A stretch of DNA of 64,000 bases from Winogradskyella tangerina (GTDB taxonomy: Bacteria; Bacteroidota; Bacteroidia; Flavobacteriales; Flavobacteriaceae), in NCBI RefSeq assembly GCF_003260205.1, contig NZ_QERF01000003.1:62001-126000 (forward strand), in the 5' to 3' direction. Both the position numbers and the translations under genes were made by a program. Positions 33,646 through 42,944 of the stretch are shown piece after piece; the stretch's first letter is position 1, and each line of letters opens with the position of its first letter. The notes below the pieces were generated by a model, which saw only the letters and a list, made by a program, of their open reading frames with translations, did no database searches and had not been told where the DNA came from.

Positions 33646-36000
33646 CTACCTGAAATCTACTTTAATTTCATCAGACTTATCCTTACTTGAATCAGCACCT
33701 AAATCACCTTCATCTACTGCAGTACAATCTACATTTATTGAAAGTTCTTTTGGCTTTTCAAATTCATCTTTAGAGACATTAAGCGTTTCATCCTCGTAAC
33801 AGGCTTTCATGTATAAAGCCCAAATAGGTAAGGCCATAGAAGCCCCTTGTCCGTAAGTTATAGAACTGAAATGTGCTGCTCTATCTTCGGCCCCAACCCA
33901 AACGCCGGTCACTAAATTTGGCACCATTCCCATAAACCAACCATCACTTTGATTTTGAGTTGTACCCGTTTTACCTGCGATGGGATTATCAAACTCATAA
34001 GGATAGCCTGTAATTATCTCTTTGTAAACTGGCACTTTGGTTGCCCAATTATGGCGTAGGCGTCTACCCGAACCTGCATTGGTAACACCTTCCATCAGAT
34101 TGACGGTAACATAGGCCACTTCCTCACTTAAAACATCTCTACTTTCAGGAGTTACCTGATATAAAACAGTTCCGTTTTTGTCTTCAATACGCGTTACCAT
34201 AACGGGCTTATTGTAAACCCCTTTATTAGCAAAGGTTGAATAGGCCGCTACCATTTCGTATACACTTAGGTCTGGTGTTCCTAGAGCTATTGCCGGTACA
34301 GGTAAGATATCTTCTTCAACACCAAGGCTTTTTGCCATATCAGCAACTGGTTGTGGACCGATCTCATTCATTAGGCGTGCTGTTATGGTATTTGTTGAAC
34401 TCGCTAAGGCATCTTTTAAGGTTTGAATCCCTGAATAGTTTCCGTCTGAATTTTTAGTCGTCCAAGCTTCTGGGTTGCCAAATTTATTTGCCTCTATGGT
34501 AATTGGCGTCCTTGGGAAAGAATCGCAAGGTGACACCTGAAGCTGATCGATGGCGGTTGCATATACAAAAGGTTTGAAGGTTGAGCCTACTTGGCGTTTA
34601 CCTTGTTTTACCATATCGTATTGGAAGTGCTTATAATTCATCCCACCAACCCAAGCTTTTACATGTCCTGTTGTTGGGTCCATAGACATCATACTTGGAT
34701 GCAAGAACGACTTGTAATAACGCATGGAGTCAATAGGTTTCATAACCGTATCAACTTCACCTGCTTTGCCATCAATCCATTTAAATACGGTCATTTCAAC
34801 TGGTTCGTAAAATGAGGCCTCAATTTCCTTTGCAGTTTTGCCTTGCTCTCTTAAAATTCTCCAACGCTCGCCTCTGCGCATAGCAACTTTTAAGAGTTGG
34901 TCAATTTCTTTTCGGTCGAGTTCTAAAAATGGTGCTGTTGGATTTCGTTTTGGTGTATTCTGATGATCAAATTCTGCTTGCAATCTTGGCATATGCATTT
35001 TCACAGCATCCTCAGCATACTTTTGCATTCTAGAGTCAATGGTAACAAATACCTTCAATCCATCACTATACAGATCATATTTAGAACCGTCTGGTTTTCT
35101 GTTATTTTTATTGTTTGCCCAATCTTTCATGAACCCTCTTAGGTATTCCCTGAAATAGGTTGCAATACCTTCACGATGAGTTTCGGGCGTAAAATTTAGA
35201 TCGAGCTCCGTGGCCTTTAATGAGTCTTTTACTTCTTCAGAAATGTATTCGTATTTATGTAACTGAGATAAAACAACGTTTCTTCTATTTTTTGTTCCCA
35301 CCGGATTTCTGGAAGGAATTGGGTTGTATAATGACGAATTCTTAAACATACCTACCAGCATGGCAGATTCCTTCATGTCTAAATCTTTAGGTTCTTTACC
35401 AAAATATATTCTGGCTGCTGAACGAATGCCGTCACCATTATTTCCGAAGTCATAGATATTGAAATATTGAGCAATGATCTCTTCCTTGGTATATTGCCGT
35501 TCTAGGCGAATTGCAATAATCCACTCTCTTACCTTTTGAAGCCCTCTTTGAAACTTATTTTTTGAAACCTGATCAGTAAATAATTGCTTGGCTAATTGCT
35601 GAGAAATAGTACTAGCTCCGCCACCACGACCTGTTAAGGCTCTTAAAAAGCCACGGGCATCAATTCCTGAGTGGTCATAAAACCGAATATCTTCAGTAGC
35701 TATCAAAGCATCGACTAAATTTTTTGGTAGATCTTCGTAGGCGACAGGTGTTCGGTTATCATTAAAATAAAACTTTCCTAAGGTGACACCGTCTGAAGAA
35801 ATAATCTCCGTAGCTAAATTAGTTTCAGGATTTTCCAAGCGCGTATGGTCTGGCATCTCTCCTAAAAATCCCCAGGACGCACACAAGAATAGTAAAGCAA
35901 TGGCAAGAATTCCACCTGTGAAAAGGATCCAAAACCATCTAACGTATTTTGAAAAGTCTAAGACCTCAGCTTTTGTTTGTTTTGTTTTCTTTTTTGCCAT
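33646..36000 (-). CDS. mrcA: Bifunctional penicillin-binding protein 1A-type (class A PBP)
   Basis: 784 residues. Cytoplasmic basic tail, one membrane segment (about 19-45), then a GT51 glycosyltransferase domain with ATEDIRFYDHSGID (near 102) and GGASTISQQLAKQLF, then a transpeptidase domain with SxxK in GSTFKPF (near 470), SxN in SSTNT, and KTGT in AGKTGTTQNQSDGW (near 673). It polymerises and cross-links peptidoglycan outside the inner membrane. It is the last gene of a ricT-gldH-pbp1A run, 8 bases after gldH, an order common in flavobacteria. Some flavobacterial annotations use pbpC or ponA instead. Confidence 0.95.
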   Translation of the reverse strand: MAKKKTKQTKAEVLDFSKYVRWFWILFTGGILAIALLFLCASWGFLGEMPDHTRLENPETNLATEIISSDGVTLGKFYFNDNRTPVAYEDLPKNLVDALIATEDIRFYDHSGIDARGFLRALTGRGGGASTISQQLAKQLFTDQVSKNKFQRGLQKVREWIIAIRLERQYTKEEIIAQYFNIYDFGNNGDGIRSAARIYFGKEPKDLDMKESAMLVGMFKNSSLYNPIPSRNPVGTKNRRNVVLSQLHKYEYISEEVKDSLKATELDLNFTPETHREGIATYFREYLRGFMKDWANNKNNRKPDGSKYDLYSDGLKVFVTIDSRMQKYAEDAVKMHMPRLQAEFDHQNTPKRNPTAPFLELDRKEIDQLLKVAMRRGERWRILREQGKTAKEIEASFYEPVEMTVFKWIDGKAGEVDTVMKPIDSMRYYKSFLHPSMMSMDPTTGHVKAWVGGMNYKHFQYDMVKQGKRQVGSTFKPFVYATAIDQLQVSPCDSFPRTPITIEANKFGNPEAWTTKNSDGNYSGIQTLKDALASSTNTITARLMNEIGPQPVADMAKSLGVEEDILPVPAIALGTPDLSVYEMVAAYSTFANKGVYNKPVMVTRIEDKNGTVLYQVTPESRDVLSEEVAYVTVNLMEGVTNAGSGRRLRHNWATKVPVYKEIITGYPYEFDNPIAGKTGTTQNQSDGWFMGMVPNLVTGVWVGAEDRAAHFSSITYGQGASMALPIWALYMKACYEDETLNVSKDEFEKPKELSINVDCTAVDEGDLGADSSKDKSDEIKVDFR

Positions 36001-36008
36001 AATACTAA

Positions 36009-36509
36009 TTATTGCGCTTGTTCTACTCGAAATCCGATGTCGGTAACACCTTCTAAATTATCAACGCCGTTGACGTTTCCATTCTTCCGCATGGCATGCT
36101 GAATATCAACTCTATAATCGCCTTCTTCACTAAATTTGAATGAGGTATCATGTCCTCTGTACCACAATTTATTTTCCTTCAAATCTGAAAATCCAGAGCC
36201 TAACAATTCGCCATTCGGTGCTGCCATTTTATATTCCAATGTGTCTCTGACGGCCTTTCCATTTGGATAATTTAGCTCCACTATGAGAAACAAATTACTG
36301 AAAGGATAGTCATTTGTATTTCTGAGATTGACAAATAAGTTATAGTTTCTAAGTGTGTCGGGCGCAGTGAAATTAAAACTTGCTATAGAGTCTTTATGCC
36401 ATTTGCTCGGAACTGATTTATATTCATCGAATACTGCGTTAGAATCGCAACTTGTAATACACCATAAACTAACAAGTACTAAAAGTAAATAACTAGTTCT
36501 TCTTTGCAT
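36009..36509 (-). CDS. gldH: Gliding motility lipoprotein GldH
   Basis: 166 residues with a lipoprotein signal (LWCITSCDSN, likely lipid-modified Cys at residue 21). The body is a beta-rich domain with NYNLFVNLRNTNDYPFSNLF and the ending EGVTDIGFRVE, both typical of GldH. In Flavobacterium, loss of GldH abolishes gliding; it is needed for the T9SS/gliding machinery in the envelope. The gene overlaps the 3' end of ricT by 17 bases and is followed by the PBP gene, supporting a shared transcript. Its presence fits the T9SS cargo genes in this window. Confidence 0.95.
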   Translation of the reverse strand: MQRRTSYLLLVLVSLWCITSCDSNAVFDEYKSVPSKWHKDSIASFNFTAPDTLRNYNLFVNLRNTNDYPFSNLFLIVELNYPNGKAVRDTLEYKMAAPNGELLGSGFSDLKENKLWYRGHDTSFKFSEEGDYRVDIQHAMRKNGNVNGVDNLEGVTDIGFRVEQAQ

Positions 36510-37677
36510 TTTGCTTTTGATTGCGATTTCTGTTTCGATTTTTATTTCGGTTCCTATTGTTTTTACGTTTCTTTTTTGATTTTGGATTATCGAAACGTGT
36601 TAAACTGTCCTGACCTACAACGTTTTCAAATTCGTTTTTAGTGTCTAATACGTGCTCTGCTGCGTATTCTTCGAGGCTTACAACTTTCTCTTTTTTCTTG
36701 TTTTTTGAAATAATTTCGTTGGCTTGTTCAGTAGTAATAACGTGCCAGTTCATCCATTCACCTTCATAGGCATACCACATTAATCCTTTGAAAATATCCG
36801 TCTTTTGGCAAACAGCAGTACCCTTTTCGGTGTAAAGTTTGGTGTCGTTTTTCGGAAATTCTTTTAGCGCATCTAGGTATGCATCTAACTCGTAATTCAA
36901 ACAGCATTTTAGCTTCCCACATTGACCTGCTAGTTTCAATGGATTAAGTGATAACTGCTGGTATCTTGCTGCAGATGTACTTACGGACCTAAAGTCTGTT
37001 AACCAAGTAGAACAACACAATTCTCTTCCACATGAACCTATACCTCCAAGTCTTGCTGCTTCTTGCCTGAAACCAACCTGACGCATTTCAATACGAGTTC
37101 TAAACTCACGGGCAAATACTTTGATAAGCTCTCTAAAATCTACACGCTCTTCAGCTGTATAGTAAAATGTAGCCTTACTTCCATCGCCTTGATATTCGAT
37201 GTCTGATATCTTCATTTTTAGATTTAGGTCGATAGCAAATTGCCTCGCTTTCACCTTCATCGGTTCTTCCTTGTCTCGAGATTTAGACCAAATATCAATA
37301 TCTTTCTGAGAGGCTTTACGATATATTTTTAACACATTTTCGGCATCGTCGATATCAATTTTTTTTCGCTTCATCTGAACGCGAACCAATTCACCGGTGA
37401 GTGTTACCATGCCAACATCATGACCAGCTTTTGCCTGCGTGGCCACAATATCACCAATGCTTAATGTAAGATTTTCAGTGTTTTTATAATACTGCTTCCT
37501 TCCGTTTTTATAACGAACCTCAACCCCTTTGAAGGGTTCCTGTCCATTTGGAAGCGACATATTGGCTAACCAGTCAAAAACCGTGAGTTTATTGCAGCTA
37601 TCGGTGCCGCAAGTTCCATTGTTTTTGCATCCTTTTGGTTGACCGTCTTTACCAGTTGCGCAACTGTTACAAGCCAT
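36493..37677 (-). CDS. ricT: RicT/YaaT-family PSP1-domain iron-sulfur protein
   Basis: 394 residues. A cysteine-rich N-terminus (CNSCATG, CKNNGTC, then CN) is followed by a PSP1 domain with the iron-sulfur motifs GSCGRELCCSTW (near 217) and AGQCGKLKCCLNYE. The last 30 residues are a low-complexity Asn/Lys/Arg tail. In Bacillus, RicT with RicA and RicF regulates RNase Y and sporulation; the flavobacterial role is not settled, and the tail could bind RNA. It overlaps gldH by 17 bases in another frame. Family assignment is firm, function less so. Confidence 0.9.
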   Translation of the reverse strand: MACNSCATGKDGQPKGCKNNGTCGTDSCNKLTVFDWLANMSLPNGQEPFKGVEVRYKNGRKQYYKNTENLTLSIGDIVATQAKAGHDVGMVTLTGELVRVQMKRKKIDIDDAENVLKIYRKASQKDIDIWSKSRDKEEPMKVKARQFAIDLNLKMKISDIEYQGDGSKATFYYTAEERVDFRELIKVFAREFRTRIEMRQVGFRQEAARLGGIGSCGRELCCSTWLTDFRSVSTSAARYQQLSLNPLKLAGQCGKLKCCLNYELDAYLDALKEFPKNDTKLYTEKGTAVCQKTDIFKGLMWYAYEGEWMNWHVITTEQANEIISKNKKKEKVVSLEEYAAEHVLDTKNEFENVVGQDSLTRFDNPKSKKKRKNNRNRNKNRNRNRNQKQNAKKN

Positions 37678-37880
37678 AAAAAGTTATATATATAATCTAA
37701 ACCATGAGGCTTAGATAAAGGATTCATTATTTATTAGAGAGTAAAGATACTATTATTTCTTAACTAAATAATCTGTTGATTTTCAATTATTTATCATAAT
37801 TTTTATAACTTAATGCTCACATCTTCAGTCAAACGCCGATGTTGATTAAAGATGATGCTTTAACCAATTCTCACATTATT

Positions 37881-39293
37881 ATGAAAACAACAATTACATT
37901 TTTGCTATTACTTATCGTAATCTTTGTTTGCCACGGCCAAAATCCACCTGTCGAAGCTGTAGGTGGAGAATACATTAGGAACGTCGACCAGACCCAATGT
38001 CTTACACATGAACAACGTCAAGAAATTTTTTCAGAACTCAATTCAAATATTCTTAATCTACAACAATCAAATCGATTAGCCTTCAATGAAAGTGCCAAAG
38101 GTACGCACCCATTTTTTGAATGGCCTGTTCAAAAAGCAACAAATACGCCTTATAATCAAGTTTGGGCTATTTCAAACTATGTAGATCACAATCCTAGCAC
38201 ACCTAATCAATTAACAGATTATAATTGCGGAACAAGAAGTTACGATACCAATAGCGGCTATAATCATCAAGGCCTTGATGTTTTCTCATGGCCATTTAGT
38301 TGGTTTATGATGGATAACGACGAGGCAGAAATTGTTGCTGCTGCACCAGGACAGATTATTGCAAAAAGCGATGGCAACTTTGATCGCAGTTGTGATTTTA
38401 GCACAACAACACCTTGGAATGCGGTGTATGTGCAACATAGCGATGGTAGTATTGCGTGGTATGGACATCTTAAAAATGGTTCCTTAACCACTAAAAATGT
38501 TGGTGATATGGTTTCAGTAGGAGAATTTTTGGGTGTAATGGGTAGCTCTGGAATTTCTACAGGACCACATCTTCACTTTGAGGTATTTACAGATAACACT
38601 TATACGCAACTGGTAGATCCGTATTCTGGTACTTGCAACACTATGAATACTGAAACTTGGTGGCAAAACCAGAAGCCATATCTCAATCCTGCAGTTAATG
38701 CCGTTTTAACACATTCGGCTCCTCCTGTTTTTAATACCTGTCCAACAACAGAAACAACAAATAGAAGTGATGATTTTGACACTAATGATGTTATTTATTT
38801 TGGATTATACCTAAAAGATCAAGCTACTGGTACATCAGTAAATTTAAAGGTTATCAGACCAGATAACTCCGAACTTTATAATTGGAATTTTAATCTTACA
38901 GCAGACTACTATGCTTCTTGGTGGTATTGGAATTTTTCAAATGTATTTGATATGAACGGTGCCTGGAAATGGGAAGCCACTTATAACGGGCAAACCGTTA
39001 CACATGTGTTTAATATAACTGGTGCACTCAGTGTTGATGAATACACGTTAGATGATGTTACTATTTATCCTAATCCGGTAAATGATATTGTGAGTATCAA
39101 ATCGAAGGCTAAGATCGTAGAAGTTTCAATAGTAAATACGTTAGGAAAAAACATATTAACTCTAAGTGATACTACTTCTGGTGAAGGGATTCGTCAAATG
39201 AATTTAACTGAATTGGCAAATGGTGTTTACTTTGTAACCTTTCATGGCGAACAAAACCAAAAAAGTACCATAAAGTTGATTAAAACAAATTAA
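37881..39293 (+). CDS. T9SS-exported M23 (LytM-type) peptidase
   Basis: The frame opens at 37839, but ATG 37881 begins a proper signal peptide (MKTTITFLLLLIVIF, ending CHGQ), giving 470 residues. The M23 domain has the zinc motif HQGLD followed by IVAAAPGQIIA, AWYGHLKNG, and the catalytic HLHFEVF. A beta-rich domain follows (about 285-385), then a type A T9SS sorting domain (VTIYPNPVNDIVSI to STIKLIKTN). It probably cuts peptidoglycan or glycine-rich peptides outside the cell and could serve in predation or nutrient release. It stands alone between ricT and a convergent lipoprotein. Confidence 0.92.
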   Translation: MKTTITFLLLLIVIFVCHGQNPPVEAVGGEYIRNVDQTQCLTHEQRQEIFSELNSNILNLQQSNRLAFNESAKGTHPFFEWPVQKATNTPYNQVWAISNYVDHNPSTPNQLTDYNCGTRSYDTNSGYNHQGLDVFSWPFSWFMMDNDEAEIVAAAPGQIIAKSDGNFDRSCDFSTTTPWNAVYVQHSDGSIAWYGHLKNGSLTTKNVGDMVSVGEFLGVMGSSGISTGPHLHFEVFTDNTYTQLVDPYSGTCNTMNTETWWQNQKPYLNPAVNAVLTHSAPPVFNTCPTTETTNRSDDFDTNDVIYFGLYLKDQATGTSVNLKVIRPDNSELYNWNFNLTADYYASWWYWNFSNVFDMNGAWKWEATYNGQTVTHVFNITGALSVDEYTLDDVTIYPNPVNDIVSIKSKAKIVEVSIVNTLGKNILTLSDTTSGEGIRQMNLTELANGVYFVTFHGEQNQKSTIKLIKTN

Positions 39294-39340
39294 AACTGCT
39301 ATGATACTTTTTTGAATGTATTTTCAGATGGGTTCAATAT

Positions 39341-40228
39341 TTAATCTACGTAGTTGAAGGATTCCTCTAATTCGAGACCACTTACATCAGCAGAAGAAAT
39401 GGTTCCGAAGCGCGATATAATTCGATTTGAAGAATCAAAAACAACTTCAATATCATAATTTATATGATCACCGTTGGCTTCAATCCAGTTATTTGGACTG
39501 CCATAAGTGGCAATATATACGCCAAGTTGTTCTGCAGGAGGATTTATGAAAATGTCATAATAATCATGGATATGGAACGGTTTAACCAACGGATTAATGG
39601 ATGAATCGTAAATGAAATGAGTCTCTTGAGCAATGATAGATAACGGATCACCACTAAGTGTTGTTGAAATGAGGTTGCCCTGAGCATCGTACTCGAGCTC
39701 TTCGAGTTTAAATGCCTCATCGCCAACAAATTCTTCAGCACTTATAAGTTGATTGTTGTCATTAAACGTATATACAGTGGTATAATTAGAGTAAGAATCA
39801 GATTTTATTACTTGGTTACCGTTGTACGTAAATATATAGTCGAAGTTTTGAGAACTTTGAAAGTCTTCTTGAGTAACTTGAGCTATTTGTCCAGAACTAT
39901 TGTAGCTCACTGTATTTTCTAAGATTAAATTACCTGCACTGTATTCTTTCGTATTGATGATGTTATTATTGGCATCGCGAATAATTTCTATATTTTTATT
40001 GTAAACCACGCTGTTAATTTCTATTTCCTCAATTAAATTATCGGAATTCATAATAAAATCTTTGTCGTGATTCCAAGTGCCTGCAAATAGACTTACATCA
40101 TTAGAATATCGCGATAAATTATAATTGACTTGGTTTTCCTCAGCACCTGGTGAATAAGAATTAGTAGATTCTTCAGAACAAGCCATTAAACAGGTTATTG
40201 CTAAAAGCATTAGAATAGGTTTTTTCAT
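39341..40228 (-). CDS. Lipoprotein with YD/RHS-like repeats, unknown function
   Basis: 295 residues with lipobox LMAC (Cys 17), so it is a lipoprotein. The middle contains short repeats of the RHS/YD type (YNSSGQIAQVT, FNDNNQLISAEEF, YDAQGNLISTTL), which form beta-hairpins. Such proteins are common in Bacteroidota and usually lack assigned function. It lies downstream of the radical-SAM-like gene by about 100 bases on the same strand. Confidence 0.75.
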   Translation of the reverse strand: MKKPILMLLAITCLMACSEESTNSYSPGAEENQVNYNLSRYSNDVSLFAGTWNHDKDFIMNSDNLIEEIEINSVVYNKNIEIIRDANNNIINTKEYSAGNLILENTVSYNSSGQIAQVTQEDFQSSQNFDYIFTYNGNQVIKSDSYSNYTTVYTFNDNNQLISAEEFVGDEAFKLEELEYDAQGNLISTTLSGDPLSIIAQETHFIYDSSINPLVKPFHIHDYYDIFINPPAEQLGVYIATYGSPNNWIEANGDHINYDIEVVFDSSNRIISRFGTISSADVSGLELEESFNYVD

Positions 40229-40329
40229 TTTTTTGGTTTTTGTAATTATTGATTTGATTTAAAAGTTCTTTTTTCTTAAGTGTGAAGAGCCACCAATTGC
40301 CCAAATTGTAATGAGCGTCTAATTGAGAT

Positions 40330-41301
40330 CTATAAATACATTCTGAATTCGTATCGCGGAATTAACGCAGTAGATGCTAAAGTTTTGCTCCATTCAATCC
40401 TTTTGCAGTAGTCCTTAAATGTTTCTTCTCTCCACATAAAATCATCTTTCCAGAATTTGCTGGGAGAGATGTAGCAAAACGTATAGTCGAAAACCGTTTT
40501 TAGGATTTGTTCTCTATAATATTTTTCTAGATTTTTAGGGGCCTTCAGGATTATTTTGTGCTTTAGACATTCTGTTTTTATAATTGAAAAAACATCTAAA
40601 TAGTCCTCATAAAAGGAAAATTGAGTATCGTCATTTAAATGAGATCTGTTTAATCTTTTGTCAGGAATTAATTGAAGCACATCTGCACATGAAATGTCGA
40701 AGTAGGAGAATAAATACTGCAGTTCAAAAATATTGTCACTGTTGAAATTAATATCAATTTTAACCTGAAAATCATGGGACTTTTTTAAAGTTTTAAGCGC
40801 TGAAAAAACCGTCTGAATTCTTTCATGATTTGCTCTATGCATAAAACTTTTTTCATTGCAATTGGGGTTTTCTACGCATACAATAATTTCATCTAAACCA
40901 GCCTGAATTAATTTTTCAATACTTAATTCACACACATTAGATGAACTTATCTTTAGGGTAATAAATGGCATTTTATATTGTTTACCTAAAGCAACAATTT
41001 TGATTAGCATAGGATAATTTAAGGGCCCTGAAACACCACCTAATTGTATTTTAGATGCGCGCTTAAAAACACGGTTTGCAATAAGTTTTAAGTCTTCCTC
41101 ATTAAATCGTTTGTCCGAGATTTTTGAGTTTTGAGTTGTGAAACTCCCTAAGCTATTTACGCTAATTGTACTTTCAATTGAAGGATCTAAATGAATTCTT
41201 AGATAGCGTTGGTTTAGCCTATGTTGAAAGTAAATAGTTAAAAACTTAATTCTGTGCCTAACTATTTTTCTTATAACATCTAATTGTTTTTTAATGTTCA
41301 T
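40330..41301 (-). CDS. Radical-SAM-like fold protein without the iron-sulfur cysteines, unknown
   Basis: 323 residues, no signal peptide. The layout matches a radical SAM/SPASM barrel: a first strand LRIHLDPS (near 35), KIQLGGVSGPLNYPMLIKIV (84-103) resembling the GGxGEP turn, PFITLKISS, LIQAGLDEIIVCVENPN with the following HRANHERIQTVFSALKTLKK helix. But where CxxxCxxC should follow strand 1, the sequence is SIESTISVNSLGSF; residues 35-60 contain no cysteine. It therefore probably cannot hold the 4Fe-4S cluster or cleave SAM. An AGGAG lies 8 bases before the start codon. It may be a pseudoenzyme that keeps a binding role. The match is by eye. Confidence 0.6.
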   Translation of the reverse strand: MNIKKQLDVIRKIVRHRIKFLTIYFQHRLNQRYLRIHLDPSIESTISVNSLGSFTTQNSKISDKRFNEEDLKLIANRVFKRASKIQLGGVSGPLNYPMLIKIVALGKQYKMPFITLKISSSNVCELSIEKLIQAGLDEIIVCVENPNCNEKSFMHRANHERIQTVFSALKTLKKSHDFQVKIDINFNSDNIFELQYLFSYFDISCADVLQLIPDKRLNRSHLNDDTQFSFYEDYLDVFSIIKTECLKHKIILKAPKNLEKYYREQILKTVFDYTFCYISPSKFWKDDFMWREETFKDYCKRIEWSKTLASTALIPRYEFRMYL

Positions 41302-41437
41302 ACTGAGCTCCTCAAATTTTTTTCAAATAAAAATGAATTCACTCAGGGCTATCAGTATGATGTAATAAGTGTACCTTTTGAATTAATTTATGGTTGATAA
41401 AATGTCTTCTGTAAGAAAAAAGACGTCCTTTATAATT

Positions 41438-41468
41438 AAAAAAGGCTCTAGAATCTAGAGCCTTTTTT
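41438..41468 (-). terminator. Terminator of trhO
   Basis: AAAAAAGGCTCTAGA (41438-41452) pairs with TCTAGAGCCTTTTTT (41454-41468), a very stable hairpin just after the trhO stop, with T-tracts in both directions. Confidence 0.9.
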
Positions 41469-41470
41469 AA

Positions 41471-42541
41471 TTATTTAGAAGATTTTATGGTATCGAAAAT
41501 ATTCCTCAGATCTTTTTTATAGGGCAAATGATCTGCTCTACCTTTTTTAAAGATGTCATTGCTATTTCCCTGTCCTCTTCGTAATGCCTTCTGCTCTTCA
41601 TAAGGTAAATGAATAACCTCCTGACATTGCGATGAGCAACAGTTTTCCATTTTTTCTTTGCATTCGTCACATTGAATAAACAATAAATGGCAAGCTTCAT
41701 TTGCACAGTTAGTATGAGTATCTGCGGGTTTACCACATTGATGACAACTAGCAATAATGTCGTCGCTAATGCGTTCTGAACGCCTTTGATCGAACACAAA
41801 ATTCTTTCCTATAAATTTATTCTCTAAACCATCAGCTTCAACCTGTCTGGCGTAGTTTATAATACCGCCTTCAAGCTGAAAAACATTTTTGAATCCTTTA
41901 TGCTTATAATACGCGCTTGCTTTTTCACATCGAATTCCTCCGGTACAATACATCACCAGATTTTTGTCTTCTTTGTGCTCTTTTAGATCCTCTTCAATAA
42001 GGTCTAAAGATTCCCTGAAGGTATCTACATCTGGAGTGATCGCATTCTTAAAATGTCCAATTTCACTCTCGTAATGATTGCGCATGTCCACCAAAACTGT
42101 ATTCGGATCCTCGATGAGCTCATTAAACTGTTCTGCACCCACATGAACTCCTTTATTTGTAACATCGAAAGTGTCATCGTTTAAACCATCTGCCACGATC
42201 TTGTGGCGCACTTTAACTTTCAACTTAAGAAAAGCGTAGTTATCATGTTCAATTGCAATGTTCAGCCTAACATTTTCTAGAAAGGTTATGGTGTCTAAAT
42301 GCGATTTAAAAGCATCAAAATTTTCTGCAGGAACAGATAACTGAGCATTAATACCTTCATTGGCGATGTATATGCGACCAAGAACATCGAGTTCTGCCCA
42401 TGCCAAATACATATGGTTTCTGAAGATTTCGGTATTTCCGATTTTGGCGTACTTGTAGAAAGAGATCGTTAAGCGTTCTTTTCCCGCTTTTTCAATCAAT
42501 TCGGCTCTTTCTTTAGCACTTAAGTTATTGTACAGTTGCAT
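41471..42541 (-). CDS. trhO: tRNA uridine(34) hydroxylase, rhodanese family
   Basis: 356 residues. Family UPF0176/TrhO (YceA): an N-terminal acylphosphatase-like domain (about 22-115, with YIANEGINAQLS), a rhodanese domain (about 140-235) with active-site Cys199 in MYCTGGIRCEKA, and a Cys-rich C-terminus (CHQCGK, CANEAC, CDECKEKMENCCSSQC) that probably binds metal. TrhO hydroxylates uridine 34 of certain tRNAs using O2. It has its own promoter (TTG-N17-TACCTTTG) and terminator, so it is a single-gene unit. Confidence 0.93.
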   Translation of the reverse strand: MQLYNNLSAKERAELIEKAGKERLTISFYKYAKIGNTEIFRNHMYLAWAELDVLGRIYIANEGINAQLSVPAENFDAFKSHLDTITFLENVRLNIAIEHDNYAFLKLKVKVRHKIVADGLNDDTFDVTNKGVHVGAEQFNELIEDPNTVLVDMRNHYESEIGHFKNAITPDVDTFRESLDLIEEDLKEHKEDKNLVMYCTGGIRCEKASAYYKHKGFKNVFQLEGGIINYARQVEADGLENKFIGKNFVFDQRRSERISDDIIASCHQCGKPADTHTNCANEACHLLFIQCDECKEKMENCCSSQCQEVIHLPYEEQKALRRGQGNSNDIFKKGRADHLPYKKDLRNIFDTIKSSK

Positions 42542-42605
42542 GCTATACTAATTTTTAAGGTTAAAGATATGATTCTCCGTTATCTAAACTTCGAAGATTC
42601 TGAGG

Positions 42606-42633
42606 CAAAGGTATTATTTTTAGCGAATTACAA
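42606..42633 (-). promoter_or_regulatory. Promoter of trhO
   Basis: On the minus strand TTG (42633-42631), 17 bases, then TACCTTTG (42613-42606), a good Bacteroidota promoter about 65 bases before the trhO start. Confidence 0.65.
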
Positions 42634-42637
42634 TAAA

Positions 42638-42666
42638 AAAGCACCCATAATTTCTATAGGTGCTTT
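42638..42666. terminator. Hairpin with terminator features, transcript unknown
   Basis: GCACC (42641-42645) pairs with GGTGC (42659-42663), flanked by an A-run on the left and a T-run on the right. Read on the minus strand it is a T-tailed terminator, but no gene lies directly upstream of it; it may end a small RNA from this intergenic region. Confidence 0.5.
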
Positions 42667-42885
42667 TCTAACTAACCACTAACTTAAAACTAATTGAAAA
42701 AGTGATTAAACTTGGTTGAACGGCTGCGGAGATAGCCAACAGCCGAATAACCTTGTACCTTGCTAAATGGTTGATAAAAAGTAAAACTTCCTGATGCCTA
42801 AGCTTACTTTTTCAAGATAATCATAGCAATTTTTTCCTTTTTCGTTTATAAGATGTGAAAAGTGTAAAATGGTTGCGTCAGAAAA
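42664..42885. other. Structured intergenic region between trhO and recA
   Basis: No supported gene. CGGCTG (42721-42726) pairs with CAGCCG (42740-42745), and AAAAAGTAA (42776-42784) pairs with TTACTTTTT (42804-42812). With the T-tailed hairpin at 42638-42666 this could be a small RNA gene on either strand; I cannot assign a known family. Confidence 0.3.
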
Positions 42886-42915
42886 TTGAAAAAAATAAAA
42901 TAAGTGGTATTTTTG
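42886..42915 (+). promoter_or_regulatory. Promoter of recA
   Basis: TTG (42886-42888), 19 bases, TATTTTTG (42908-42915): a near-consensus Bacteroidota promoter. It lies downstream of an in-frame ATG at 42855 and so supports the recA start at 42945. No SOS box was recognised. Confidence 0.75.
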
Positions 42916-42944
42916 GTAACAATTTAATTCAGAAAATAGTAGAG

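Noticed and set aside
37839..37880. Upstream start of the M23 peptidase
   Set aside because: It would place 14 polar residues before a normal signal peptide; ATG 37881 gives a proper one.
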